DNA of 64,000 nucleotides from UBA10438 sp964432155 (GTDB lineage: Bacteria > Bacteroidota > Ignavibacteria > Kapaibacteriales > Kapaibacteriaceae), in NCBI GenBank assembly GCA_964432155.1, contig CAYSMF010000001.1:62001-126000 (forward strand), written 5' to 3'. Position 1 is the stretch's first letter, and each line of letters starts with the position of its first letter. The position numbers were made by a program, and so were the translations under genes. Positions 9,336 to 18,259 of this stretch are shown here, in pieces. The notes beneath the pieces were generated by a model. The model saw only the letters and a list, made by a program, of their open reading frames with translations, made no database searches and was not told the DNA's origin.

Positions 9336-9343
9336 TATCTTTG
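9336..9343 (+). promoter_or_regulatory. TAnnTTTG promoter -7 box for the biotin carrier gene
   Basis: TATCTTTG matches the Bacteroidota sigma -7 consensus exactly. It ends 23 bases before the ATG at 9367. No clear -33 TTG is seen at the usual distance. The box lies just after the preceding stop codon, so the biotin carrier probably has its own transcript start. Confidence 0.6.
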
Positions 9344-9366
9344 CAGCGCAACAACACACTACGACT

Positions 9367-9885
9367 ATGAACGCATTCATTGTTCAGACAGAGATCGACG
9401 GACGTCAGCGCGAGATCACGCTCACGCTTGATGGTGCAACCGATGGTAACAGCGCCCCTGTAGCGCTTGCGCCAACGGACCACCCAAACGTATGGCACTG
9501 GATAGACGGTGCTACGCGCGTGCCGGTGCACATCGTCTCCGACGGCGTCTCATCTGTGGCAATTACCGTGCGTGGATATCGCTACACAGCGACGGTGCAC
9601 GACAAGCGTCATTATCAGCTGCTTGATATTCTAAAGTCATCGCCATCCCAACAGCATCGCGTTACCAAGATCAGTGCGCCAATGCCAGGTCTGCTCAAGG
9701 CCATTGGCGTGACCGACGGACAAACAGTACGCAAGGGAGAAACCCTCTTCACGCTCGAAGCGATGAAGATGGAGAACGCGATCAAGACACCGGTTGCGGG
9801 TGTTGTGCGCAACATCGCTGCCGTTGAGGGGAGTGCTCTTGAAAAGGGTGCGATGCTGTGTACGGTCGAACCAATCGTCGACTAA
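9367..9885 (+). CDS. Biotin carboxyl carrier protein of an acyl-CoA/propionyl-CoA carboxylase
   Basis: The C-terminal half (about residues 98-172) is a biotinyl domain: KISAPMPGLLKAI, then TLEAMKMENAIKTPVAG, with K134 in the AMKM motif as the biotinylated lysine. The N-terminal 90 residues look like the region that joins carrier to carboxylase in stand-alone biotin subunits. The protein carries carboxybiotin from a biotin carboxylase to a carboxyltransferase. The likely partner beta subunit is at 20825-22489; no biotin carboxylase is in the window. An in-frame ATG at 9316 lies in the previous gene and upstream of the -7 box, so I use the ATG at 9367. The gene converges on the flavin reductase with a 1-bp gap. 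Confidence 0.85.
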   Translation: MNAFIVQTEIDGRQREITLTLDGATDGNSAPVALAPTDHPNVWHWIDGATRVPVHIVSDGVSSVAITVRGYRYTATVHDKRHYQLLDILKSSPSQQHRVTKISAPMPGLLKAIGVTDGQTVRKGETLFTLEAMKMENAIKTPVAGVVRNIAAVEGSALEKGAMLCTVEPIVD

Positions 9886-9886
9886 C

Positions 9887-10813
9887 TCAGTCGAGCATGA
9901 GCGTCTGCCATGCTTCGTCGATCTTTCCCTGCTTGATGAAGATCTGTGCAATGCGATGAAGTGTTGCGCGGTCGCTCCGGTCGCCACGCTTCAGCCACAC
10001 GTAGAGCGCACCTAGTGGACGCTCACATGCCAATTCGACATCGATGGCATCGGCAGAGAACTCTGTTGCGAATTGCGGGAACGAGCCATCATACATCGGC
10101 AACACCGGCACATAGGCCAACTGCGCGAGGTCGTTGCCTGTAAGAATTGGGCTTGTGCGAATATGCTCTGGCAATGCATCAATCCCGATAGGGAGGTGGC
10201 CCGGTTGTGTTGCATCAAAGATGTCGCGCGTACGGCAGTAGTGCGAGTATCCCATGCGTCCGACCAAATCCAAGCTCAACGGGTCAATCTTTCCGTCTGG
10301 ACTGAATACGCTATCGCTCACATGGAAGGCCACGACTTCCAGGAGCACGATATTCCCATTGCCACCGATATCGCGTCGCAATTCGATGTTCTCGAACAAA
10401 CGACATTCCATGCTGTAGGGCGATTCTGCAACGTATGGAGGCGCAACAAGTGTCGATGGAGCCTTGGTGAAGCCCGACACGGTGTATTCATCCACATCAG
10501 CCGGAAACTCGGCCGATGTGAGATTCATGGCATGGGCCATTGCGTAGGAAACGCAACTGATTGTGCACTCGCGGGTGGCCAAGATATTCAGCCACGTATC
10601 CTTTGCCCGACCTGTTTTTGCCGCAATGGCTGGTCCGATGGCCACAATCGGTGGCTTGGAAGCGAACGACATAAAGAACGAGAACGGACTCAGATTCATC
10701 ACTCCGTTGGCGTCCATCGAGGTTACGAAGGCAATTGGACGTGGTGATACGCCGCTAAGGAGCAGCTGATGGCGGTCGCGGTGCGATAGCTCGTCGGGTA
10801 GGATTGTGCGCAT
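9887..10813 (-). CDS. Flavin reductase-like (FMN-binding split barrel) protein
   Basis: Residues about 15-205 show the flavin reductase-like split-barrel pattern: VSPRPIAFVTSMDANGVMNLSPFSFF, PPIVAIG, KDTWLNI, then NLTSAEFP and the late VVAFHVSD strand. Members bind FMN and reduce it with NAD(P)H or act as flavoredoxins. A C-terminal extension of about 100 residues ends in a short helical segment (RIAQIFIKQGKIDEAW). The ATG at 10813 is preceded by CAAATTTG three bases upstream, a near-match to the leaderless promoter box seen elsewhere. The TTG two codons earlier is a poorer start. Physiological partner unknown. Confidence 0.8.
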   Translation of the reverse strand: MRTILPDELSHRDRHQLLLSGVSPRPIAFVTSMDANGVMNLSPFSFFMSFASKPPIVAIGPAIAAKTGRAKDTWLNILATRECTISCVSYAMAHAMNLTSAEFPADVDEYTVSGFTKAPSTLVAPPYVAESPYSMECRLFENIELRRDIGGNGNIVLLEVVAFHVSDSVFSPDGKIDPLSLDLVGRMGYSHYCRTRDIFDATQPGHLPIGIDALPEHIRTSPILTGNDLAQLAYVPVLPMYDGSFPQFATEFSADAIDVELACERPLGALYVWLKRGDRSDRATLHRIAQIFIKQGKIDEAWQTLMLD

Positions 10814-10849
10814 GTGCAAATTTGGTCATTTGCAACCTTGCAGCAATCA

Positions 10850-10881
10850 TTGGTCGGGGCTCGATGTAGGGCGTATATTTG
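10850..10881 (+). promoter_or_regulatory. Promoter of the peptide ABC importer operon (-33 TTG, -7 TATATTTG)
   Basis: TTG at 10850-10852 and TATATTTG at 10874-10881 are separated by 21 bases. Both elements match the Bacteroidota consensus, and the same 21-base spacing appears at secG. The leader to the ATG at 10923 is about 35 bases. Confidence 0.72.
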
Positions 10882-10922
10882 CCCCTTGATACACACCCAC
10901 TACATCCGATACAAGGAGAGGC

Positions 10923-12893
10923 ATGTTTCAGAAGCTCTTGACTCCGCGCGCAGCATCGCTCATGATGGCGCTGACGCTGGCAGCACTGGTCTTCACCACG
11001 GGCTGCGGACGACGTGAAAAGAAGGACAATTCCGACGACATCAAGAATGTCTGGAAGAAGGTTGACACGCCTCCAGGTGCCGACCCATCGGTCCCCGACA
11101 CGCTCGGTGGGGCAGGGTTTGAGAAGGTTGCCGAAACTCTCGGATTCTCGACCTACGTGATCAAGGATGAAGAAGCCAAGTTCTTTGGCGACGATCGTGC
11201 CGTCAAGGGTGGCGAACTGAATATCGGTGAAGTCACATTCCCGACAACCTTCCGTCCGGAAGGTCAGGGCTCGTCGATGGTTGTGAACACGGAAATCAAG
11301 GGATACGTCTACGAGACGCTTCTGAGCACGCACCCAGTGACGCGCGAGTACATCCCTGCTCTTGCTTCGCACTGGAAGATCAGTCCGGACAAGAAGACGT
11401 TCACATTCCGTATCGACCCGAACGCTCGCTGGTCGGACGGACGTCCAGTGGTAGCGCAGGACGTTGTCACAACATGGAAGCTCATGGTTGACCCAGGCAT
11501 CCTTGAGCCTGCCCTCAACCTTGTGTTCGAAAAGTTCGAACAACCAGTTGCGCTGAGCAAGTACATCGTGCAGGTGACTGCTAAGACAGTGAACTTCCGC
11601 AACCTTCTGTACTTCGGCGCCGGCATGTTGATCTATCCGGATCACGAGCTTGGTCAGATCACAGGCAAGGAATTCCTCGACAAGTACAACTTCAACATGC
11701 CTGCTGGCACTGGTCCATACTACCTCAACGAGAAGGACATCAAGGAAGGCTCCGGCTGGCGCTTGACACGTCGTCCAGATTACTGGGCGAAGGACTATCC
11801 TGGCGCGAAGAACACAGCGAACTTCAACTACATCAACTATATCGTCGTGAAGGACAATCCGACGCTGTTGTACGAAAAGTTCAAGGCAGGCGATATCGAT
11901 CTCTATCGTTACAACATGGCGACAACAGAGAAGTGGGTAGGCGACACAGACTACGACGCACTCAAGAACGGTTGGGTCCGCCGCTATCGCTTCTACAACA
12001 ATGGTCCAATGGGTACATCGGGTGTGACGTTTAACATGCGCCGCGCACCATTCGACGATGTCCGTGTTCGTAAGGCATTCATCATGCTCTACCCACGTCA
12101 GCGCGTTGTCGAGAAGCTCCTCTTTAACGAGTACGAAATCTACGATACCGACTACCCGAACACACCGTATGCAAACACAACGAACCCTGTTGTGCCGTAC
12201 GATCCACAAGCAGCAGCGAAGCTTCTTGCAGAAGCTGGCTGGACATCACGTAACAGCCAAGGTATCCTCGTTAAGGGTGGTAAGCCGTTCGTCATTGAGA
12301 TGGCGATCACCAAGACAGAAGAGCGTTGGATGACGCCATACCAGGAAGAGCTTCGTAAGATTGGTATCGACCTTCGTCTGAAGCACATGGACTGGAACGC
12401 CATTATCAAGAATGTTGATGAGCGCAACTTCCAGATCTTCTCCTACGGCTACTCGGGTCTGCTCACACCGAACCCAGAGACATCGCTCAAGGGCGAGCTC
12501 GCTGACAAGAACGACAACAACAACATTCAGGGCTTCAAGAATGCCCGTGTTGATGAGCTTCTTCCGATCTACGACTCAACGTTTGATGTCGCTGGTCAAA
12601 TCAAGATCATCAAGGAAATTGACCGCATCGTCTACGACACACACATGAAGAGCCACTGGTGGAATCCAAAGGGCATTCGTCTTGCTGTGTGGGACAAGTT
12701 CGGCATGCCGGAGTACGGCATTGGACGCTACACGCAGCTCAGCTACGTGTTCGGCGCGGCTGGTCTTACATGGTGGTATGATGGCGAGAAGGCGACTGCA
12801 CTTGCTGAAGCACGCAAGAACAAGACCGATCTTGGTGGAAACAAGGGCGTAACGGAGTTCCGTTACTGGAAAGATTTCTCCGATACCAAGTAA
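10923..12893 (+). CDS. Peptide ABC transporter substrate-binding lipoprotein (SBP family 5, OppA/YejA-like)
   Basis: The 656-residue precursor has a lipoprotein signal (hydrophobic 12-27, then TTGC with C28 as the likely lipidated cysteine). After a low-complexity charged spacer (about 29-80) comes a family 5 binding protein: YETLLSTHPVTREYIPALASHWKISPDKKTF, FRIDPNARWSDGRPVVAQDVV, and the late GIDLRLKHMDW region. These proteins trap peptides and deliver them to the permeases encoded next. It is longer than OppA (about 540) and closer to YejA size. It opens a five-gene operon and has a clear TAnnTTTG promoter. Confidence 0.9.
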   Translation: MFQKLLTPRAASLMMALTLAALVFTTGCGRREKKDNSDDIKNVWKKVDTPPGADPSVPDTLGGAGFEKVAETLGFSTYVIKDEEAKFFGDDRAVKGGELNIGEVTFPTTFRPEGQGSSMVVNTEIKGYVYETLLSTHPVTREYIPALASHWKISPDKKTFTFRIDPNARWSDGRPVVAQDVVTTWKLMVDPGILEPALNLVFEKFEQPVALSKYIVQVTAKTVNFRNLLYFGAGMLIYPDHELGQITGKEFLDKYNFNMPAGTGPYYLNEKDIKEGSGWRLTRRPDYWAKDYPGAKNTANFNYINYIVVKDNPTLLYEKFKAGDIDLYRYNMATTEKWVGDTDYDALKNGWVRRYRFYNNGPMGTSGVTFNMRRAPFDDVRVRKAFIMLYPRQRVVEKLLFNEYEIYDTDYPNTPYANTTNPVVPYDPQAAAKLLAEAGWTSRNSQGILVKGGKPFVIEMAITKTEERWMTPYQEELRKIGIDLRLKHMDWNAIIKNVDERNFQIFSYGYSGLLTPNPETSLKGELADKNDNNNIQGFKNARVDELLPIYDSTFDVAGQIKIIKEIDRIVYDTHMKSHWWNPKGIRLAVWDKFGMPEYGIGRYTQLSYVFGAAGLTWWYDGEKATALAEARKNKTDLGGNKGVTEFRYWKDFSDTK

Positions 12894-12916
12894 TCACCAC
12901 CTAGTAACCGGACAAC

Positions 12917-14155
12917 ATGCTTCAGTACATCATTCGTCGTTTGCTCCTGGCAATTCCGACGTTCTTTGGTGCGACGTTCGTGGTCTTCTTCATTGTGCAG
13001 TTTGCACCGGGCGGACCATACGATCAGCAATTGAATGCGCTGCGTAAGGGGCAGGGAGCCGAAGGCGGAGGTTCCGCTATCGGATCTGAGACAATGTCGA
13101 TCCCGCCAAGTCAGCTCGAAGCGCTACAGCGGTACTACCAAGTGCAAGAGCCAATCTGGAAGCGCTACTGCATGTGGCTAGGCCTTGTGCCACGTCCGAC
13201 GAACGACTACCTCGTTCAGATCGGCACGCCGCAAAACGTTGGTGGCGGTTTCCGCGTTGATGTGGTCCGTGATCAAGCGTCGGGAGGATACCTCGTATAC
13301 AAGGCCGGTGACCGTTCAGCGCCACTGGCAGATTGGTACGTTGATCCATCCCAGAAGGCCAACAGTGTGTGGGTCTATCAACGCGAGATCTCCGGCATTT
13401 TCACTCTCGACTTTGGCACATCGTTCCAGTACCGCAAACCTGTGACGGAACTCATCCGCGAGCGGATTCCGGTTTCAATGCAGTTCGGACTGATCAGCTT
13501 TGTCATCACCTATGTCGTGTGTTTCTACCTCGGCACACAAAAGGCATTGCGACATGGTAGCAACTTCGACGTTGTCTCCTCGAGCATTGTTTTCATCGCC
13601 TTCTCGATCCCTGGCTGGGCTCTCGGCGGCGTGTTGCTTGTATTGCTCGGCGGCGGTTCGGATTTGGCGCTCTTCCCAACGGGTGGTTTTCAGTCTGACG
13701 ACTATGAATCACTGACGATGATTGAGATGATCGCTGATCGTGTATGGTACTTCGTGCTTCCGACGATTGCCTACACGCTCGGTGGGTTTGCATCGATCAC
13801 GTTGCTGATGAAGAACTCGCTTCTCGATACACTCGGTCAGGACTTCATTCGCACAGCATATGCAAAGGGGCTTCGCGAAGACCGTGTGATCTGGATGCAT
13901 GCGATGCGCAATTCGGTGATTCCGCTTGTTGCTTCGATCGGTGGCATCATCGGCATCTTCCTTGCTGGAAACTACCTTGTTGAATACGCATTCAACATCG
14001 ACGGTATCGGTCGGTTGTCGTTCGAGGCCATCCGCTCGCGCGACTCGAACGTCTTCTTCGCGTTTGCTGTAATCTCGATCATCATCACGTTGATCGGATC
14101 GATCATCTCCGACTTGATGCTCGCACTTGTTGATCCACGTATCCGATTCTCCTAA
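12917..14155 (+). CDS. Peptide ABC transporter permease 1 (OppB/YejB-like) with a periplasmic insertion
   Basis: This 412-residue inner-membrane permease starts with the family TM1 (RRLLLAIPTFFGATFVVFFIVQFAPGGP). The usual OppB stretch YYQVQEPIWKRYCMWLGL (73-90) and the next landmark DFGTSFQYRKPVTELI (165-180) are pushed apart by about 65 residues, rich in VGGGFRVDV and GGYLVYKAG strands. This insertion lies in the first periplasmic loop. The EAA loop (TAYAKGLREDRVIWMHAMRN) that contacts the ATPases is intact. OppB proteins are about 306 and YejB about 364 residues, so this one is unusually long. It is 23 bp after the binding protein. Confidence 0.88.
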   Translation: MLQYIIRRLLLAIPTFFGATFVVFFIVQFAPGGPYDQQLNALRKGQGAEGGGSAIGSETMSIPPSQLEALQRYYQVQEPIWKRYCMWLGLVPRPTNDYLVQIGTPQNVGGGFRVDVVRDQASGGYLVYKAGDRSAPLADWYVDPSQKANSVWVYQREISGIFTLDFGTSFQYRKPVTELIRERIPVSMQFGLISFVITYVVCFYLGTQKALRHGSNFDVVSSSIVFIAFSIPGWALGGVLLVLLGGGSDLALFPTGGFQSDDYESLTMIEMIADRVWYFVLPTIAYTLGGFASITLLMKNSLLDTLGQDFIRTAYAKGLREDRVIWMHAMRNSVIPLVASIGGIIGIFLAGNYLVEYAFNIDGIGRLSFEAIRSRDSNVFFAFAVISIIITLIGSIISDLMLALVDPRIRFS

Positions 14156-14158
14156 ACC

Positions 14159-15271
14159 ATGGCATCAACTCCTTCTCTGACGATTAATCAGCGTCGCTGG
14201 AAAAAGTTCAAGAGCATCCGTCGTGGATATGCATCGTTGCTCATCCTGCTCGGTGCATATGCGATTTCGTTCTTCCTGCCGCTGATGATCAACAACAAGC
14301 CACTGCTCGTCTCGTACGAAGGCTCGTGGTATTCACCGGCTGGACGTGAATTCTTGGGTTCACTGCCATTGGTTGGCGGTCTTGCACCATCGAGCTTCGA
14401 CCCTGCAACGCAATACGGCGAAGCGGGCAACACAGGTGAAGCAAACTACCGTGAGCTGCAAGCGAAATGGGAAGATGAAGGCTCGGACAACTATATCATC
14501 ATGCCGATCTATCCGTTCGCGCCGAACGAAGACGTCGGTGTTGATGGCAACGAGAGCTTTGTCGAACCGTTTGCTGAGGATGGACAGGGGAGACTCCGTC
14601 CGTTCGGCACAGATGATAACGGACGAGATGTCCTCGCCCGCATGGCGTATGGATTCCAAGTGTCGATGTCGTTCGCATTGTTGATCGCCATTCTCGAGTA
14701 CCTCATCGGCATCCCTGTTGGTGCAGTGATGGGCTACTTCGGTGGAGCGCTCGACCTTGTGTTGCAACGCATCATGGAAATCTGGCACGCGTTGCCATTC
14801 TTGTTCCTGATTATCATCATCGTATCGTTTGTAACGCCAACGTTCTCACTGCTGGTCTTCTTGCTGGTGATCTTCTCCTGGCTCGGGATTGCCACGCAGA
14901 TGCGTGCGCAGTTCTACCGTGAGCGAGCACGCGATTACGTGGCAGCCGCTGTGTCAATTGGCGTCCCAACACGCACGATTCTGCTCAAGCATATCCTGCC
15001 GAACACACTCGTTCCGATCATCACCTTCTTCCCGTTTGCTCTCGTCGGTGGCATCAGCGCTCTTGTATCGCTCGACTACCTCGGATTTGGTATGCCGCCT
15101 CCGACGCCATCGTGGGGACAGATGATCAGCGTAGGTCTGTCGAACATCACAAAGTACTGGCTCGTCGTGGTACCGTTCAGCGCGATGTTCCTCACGCTAA
15201 CGCTCGTGGTGTTTATTGGTGAGGCTATCCGCGAAGCGTTTGATCCGAAGGTATTCTCACGCTTGCGTTAA
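14159..15271 (+). CDS. Peptide ABC transporter permease 2 (OppC/YejE-like)
   Basis: The 370-residue permease begins with a cytoplasmic tail and TM1 (GYASLLILLGAYAISFFLPLM). It continues NNKPLLVSYEGSWYSP, very like the start of E. coli YejE rather than OppC. A periplasmic segment of about 100 residues follows, up to FGTDDNGRDVLARMAYG (149-165), the landmark before TM2. The core domain has the EAA-type loop (REDYVAAA-like stretch at about 258-275) and NTLVPIITFFPFALVGGISALVSLDYLG. It starts 3 bp after permease 1. YejABEF in E. coli imports short peptides and microcin C; the substrate here is inferred to be peptides. Confidence 0.88.
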   Translation: MASTPSLTINQRRWKKFKSIRRGYASLLILLGAYAISFFLPLMINNKPLLVSYEGSWYSPAGREFLGSLPLVGGLAPSSFDPATQYGEAGNTGEANYRELQAKWEDEGSDNYIIMPIYPFAPNEDVGVDGNESFVEPFAEDGQGRLRPFGTDDNGRDVLARMAYGFQVSMSFALLIAILEYLIGIPVGAVMGYFGGALDLVLQRIMEIWHALPFLFLIIIIVSFVTPTFSLLVFLLVIFSWLGIATQMRAQFYRERARDYVAAAVSIGVPTRTILLKHILPNTLVPIITFFPFALVGGISALVSLDYLGFGMPPPTPSWGQMISVGLSNITKYWLVVVPFSAMFLTLTLVVFIGEAIREAFDPKVFSRLR

Positions 15272-15298
15272 CGACCCCGTTCTTCATCGTTCCACACG

Positions 15299-16309
15299 GT
15301 GCATACAGTGACTCAAGAAAAACTCGTCGAAGTCAAGAATCTTCAAACGTACTTCAACATCGAAGGAACGTGGGCTAAGGCTGTCGATGGTGTATCCTTC
15401 GACATCTACAAGGGTGAAGTGCTCGGTATTGTTGGTGAGTCGGGGTCAGGCAAGTCCGTGACTGCGCTTTCACTGATGAAGCTCATTCCTGATCCCCCTG
15501 GCCGTATCGTTGGCGGCGAGATCTTGTTCAAGGGCAAGGACATCGTCAAGCTCAGCTACGAAGAGATGTACAACATCCGCGGTAGCGAGATCGCGATGAT
15601 CTTCCAAGAGCCAATGACATCGCTCAATCCCGTCTTCAAGATTGGGATGCAGATCGCGGAAGTGATTCAAGCGCATACCAAGTGCGATGAAGCAGAGGCG
15701 ATGAAGCGCGCCGTTGATATGCTGCGCGCCGTGGGTATTCCTGATCCGGAAAAGCGCATCAACGACTATCCGCATCAGTTCTCAGGGGGCATGCGCCAGC
15801 GTGTAATGATCGCAATCGCGCTTGCATGTAATCCATCGGTGCTCATCGCAGACGAACCAACGACAGCGCTCGACGTAACGATTCAGGCACAGATCCTCGA
15901 TCTGATGCTCGAACTCAAGCAACGTCGTGAAGAAGCTGCCATTGTGTTGATTACGCACGACTTGGCAGTGGTTGCCGAGATGTGTCAGCGTGTGATCGTG
16001 ATGTACGGTGGAAAGGTGCAGGAGGTAGCGTCGGTTGAAGAACTGTTCGCAACTCCACTCCATCCATACACACGTGGATTGATGGCTTCAATCCCACGTC
16101 CACGAAAAGAGACCAAGGGTCTTGAGCGCCTCACAGCGATTCCTGGTAATGTGCCGAGCATCATGAACCTGCCTTCGGGCTGCAAGTTCTGCACGCGTTG
16201 CACAGAGAAGATTGATCGATGTGAACTCGAAGAACCGCCATTGCGTGAAGTAGCACCGAATCATTTCGTTCGTTGCCATTTAGTCGAGACTACGGGAGGA
16301 GCACAGTGA
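15299..16309 (+). CDS. Peptide ABC transporter ATPase 1 (OppD-like)
   Basis: The 336-residue ATPase has Walker A GESGSGKS (46-53), Q-loop IFQEPMTSLNP, signature FSGGMRQRV, Walker B VLIADEPTTALD and the H-loop LITHDLAVV. The C-terminal oligopeptide-transporter extension (PHPYTRGLMASIPRP, then GCKFCTRCTEKIDRC) carries the cysteine cluster typical of OppD/F, which can bind an Fe-S cluster in some members. It powers peptide import with the OppF-like partner. Two GTG starts are possible, at 15299 and 15308; neither has a clear ribosome binding site, and the choice changes three residues only. Confidence 0.9.
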   Translation: MHTVTQEKLVEVKNLQTYFNIEGTWAKAVDGVSFDIYKGEVLGIVGESGSGKSVTALSLMKLIPDPPGRIVGGEILFKGKDIVKLSYEEMYNIRGSEIAMIFQEPMTSLNPVFKIGMQIAEVIQAHTKCDEAEAMKRAVDMLRAVGIPDPEKRINDYPHQFSGGMRQRVMIAIALACNPSVLIADEPTTALDVTIQAQILDLMLELKQRREEAAIVLITHDLAVVAEMCQRVIVMYGGKVQEVASVEELFATPLHPYTRGLMASIPRPRKETKGLERLTAIPGNVPSIMNLPSGCKFCTRCTEKIDRCELEEPPLREVAPNHFVRCHLVETTGGAQ

Positions 16310-17313
16310 GTTCGGTTGTTCTCGAAGTAAAGAATCTGCACGTGCGTTTTCCCGTGCATGGTGGCATTCTGCAACGCAAGGTTGCCGACGTGCGTGCCGT
16401 TGATGGTGTATCATTCAATGTCCATCGTGGAGAGACGCTTGGTCTGGTAGGAGAGTCAGGCTGTGGGAAGACCACGGTTGGGCGCGCGCTGATCAACATT
16501 CTCTCGCACGTTGCCCCCGGCGTCGAAGTCGAAGGGGAAGTCAATTACATTGATGCCAACGGAACGAAGACAAACCTCCTTGCACTCACTCGCAGCGAGA
16601 TGGTGCGGTTCCGTTCGAAGATTCAGATGATCTTTCAGGATCCGTATTCTTCGTTGAATGCGCGTCTGTCGGTGAAGCAAATCATTGCTGAGCCCCTTGA
16701 AATTCATCAGCCAGAGCTTACAGCTGCACAGGTTGATGAAAAGGTCAAGTGGCTTCTTGAGCGTGTTGGACTCCAGCCAGAGTATGCAGTGCGTTTCCCG
16801 CACGAGTTCTCTGGAGGACAGCGTCAACGCATCGGAATTGCACGCGCATTAGCGACAAATCCTGACGTCATCATCTGTGACGAGCCGGTGTCGGCTCTGG
16901 ACGTGTCTGTCCAAGCGCAGGTGATCAATCTGATGGAAGACCTGCAGAAGGAATTCGGCATGTCGTACCTGTTCATCGCGCACGATCTTTCTGTGGTGTA
17001 TCACATCTCGCAGCGCATTGCCGTAATGTACCTCGGCAACATGGTCGAAATTGGATCAGCTGATGACGTCTACTTCGATCCAGTGCACCCATACTCGCGC
17101 GCATTGATCTCGGCCGTTCCAGAGCCTGATCCAACGCGACGTGATAAGAAGCGTATTGTTCTGCAAGGAGACATCCCAACTCCACTCAATAAGCCGTCAG
17201 GCTGTGGCTTCCGCACGCGTTGTCCGATAGCACGACCAGAGTGCGCGCAGGATGCACCGGTGATGGTCACTGCACCGAATGGTTCGCAGGTTGCATGTCC
17301 GTACACGACGTAA
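16306..17313 (+). CDS. Peptide ABC transporter ATPase 2 (OppF-like)
   Basis: The 335-residue ATPase has Walker A GESGCGKT (49-56), Q-loop MIFQDPYSSLN, signature FSGGQRQRI, Walker B VIICDEPVSALD and H-loop IAHDLSVV, then the OppD/F tail with CGFRTRCPIARPEC. It pairs with the preceding OppD-like ATPase. I place the start at the GTG overlapping the upstream stop (GTGA at 16306-16309). A GGAGG at 16295-16299 sits 6 bases before it, one of the few strong Shine-Dalgarno sites in the window. An in-frame ATG at 16273 lies inside OppD and is less likely. Confidence 0.9.
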   Translation: MSSVVLEVKNLHVRFPVHGGILQRKVADVRAVDGVSFNVHRGETLGLVGESGCGKTTVGRALINILSHVAPGVEVEGEVNYIDANGTKTNLLALTRSEMVRFRSKIQMIFQDPYSSLNARLSVKQIIAEPLEIHQPELTAAQVDEKVKWLLERVGLQPEYAVRFPHEFSGGQRQRIGIARALATNPDVIICDEPVSALDVSVQAQVINLMEDLQKEFGMSYLFIAHDLSVVYHISQRIAVMYLGNMVEIGSADDVYFDPVHPYSRALISAVPEPDPTRRDKKRIVLQGDIPTPLNKPSGCGFRTRCPIARPECAQDAPVMVTAPNGSQVACPYTT

Positions 17314-17346
17314 GAATGTCTGCATGCATGTGCCATTCGTGAGTGT

Positions 17347-18258
17347 ATGAAGGTCTTCTACTCGGATCACTATACGATTGAGCTTCCCGAGGGACACCGA
17401 TTTCCGATGCGGAAGTATAGGATGCTGCGCGAAGAGCTGGTGCGAAGGAAGATCATCGACGAAACGCAGTTGTTTTCGCCAGAGCTTGCCGGACTCGAGG
17501 ACGTGATGCTCGCGCACACGTCGCGGTATGTACACGGCGTGCTCAACGGTACACTCGCGCCCCTTGAACAACGGCGTATTGGATTTCCGTGGAGTCAGGC
17601 GCTGGTTGCTCGATCGCTCGCAACCGTCGGTGGATGTATCGCATCATCCTATGCTGCGCTTGAAGATGGCCTAAGCGGGAATCTGGCAGGGGGCACGCAC
17701 CACGCCATGCGTGATGCTGGCGAAGGGTTCTGCGTGTTCAACGACATCGCCGTCGCTACGCTACGCCTCATGCGCGAAGGACATGTCCGGCGTGTTGCCA
17801 TTGTGGACCTTGATGTGCATCAAGGTAATGGCAATAGCGAGATTCTTGGCGAACGCGACGACGTCTATATTCTCTCGGTGCATGGGGCAAAGAACTACCC
17901 ATTCCGACGTGTGCCGTCAACAGTTGATGTTGATCTGCCCGATGGAACAGGCGACGACGAGTACATGCACGTGGTCCGTCGCGAGCTCGAACCTGTGTTG
18001 GCCTTTCAGCCAGATATCGTCTACTACCAATGCGGTGTTGATCCACTCCACGCCGATTCGCTGGGCAGACTTTCATTGACGCACGACGGACTCCGGGAGC
18101 GAGATGCGTATGTGCTGGAAACATTTCGCTCGCGTGACATTCCCGTCATGCTCGCACTCGGCGGTGGCTATGCTACGCCCATCGAAGAGACCATCGAGGC
18201 ACAGTGCAACTTGTATGAAGTGGCCATGGATATATCGCAGCGATTTCGACGGTCGTAG
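17347..18258 (+). CDS. Histone deacetylase family protein (AcuC/class II-like amidohydrolase)
   Basis: The 303-residue protein has the arginase/deacetylase fold. GGTHHAM gives the tandem histidines H118-H119. IVDLDVHQGNG supplies the zinc ligands D156 and H158, and YQCGVDPLHAD supplies the third ligand D232. LALGGGY closes the site with the transition-state tyrosine. Bacterial relatives remove acetyl groups from polyamines, acetoin-pathway proteins or other small molecules. It lies 33 bp after the OppF-like ATPase on the same strand, so it may be the last gene of the importer operon; an acetylated peptide or amine substrate would then make sense, but this is inference. Confidence 0.87.
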   Translation: MKVFYSDHYTIELPEGHRFPMRKYRMLREELVRRKIIDETQLFSPELAGLEDVMLAHTSRYVHGVLNGTLAPLEQRRIGFPWSQALVARSLATVGGCIASSYAALEDGLSGNLAGGTHHAMRDAGEGFCVFNDIAVATLRLMREGHVRRVAIVDLDVHQGNGNSEILGERDDVYILSVHGAKNYPFRRVPSTVDVDLPDGTGDDEYMHVVRRELEPVLAFQPDIVYYQCGVDPLHADSLGRLSLTHDGLRERDAYVLETFRSRDIPVMLALGGGYATPIEETIEAQCNLYEVAMDISQRFRRS

Positions 18259-18259
18259 A

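Noticed and set aside
10755..12209. A 484-codon open frame on the minus strand opposite the OppA-like gene
   Set aside because: The OppA-like frame has domain motifs, a lipoprotein signal and a promoter. The antisense product is rich in Cys, His and Val without any domain, as expected from a frame mirrored from a well-coded gene.
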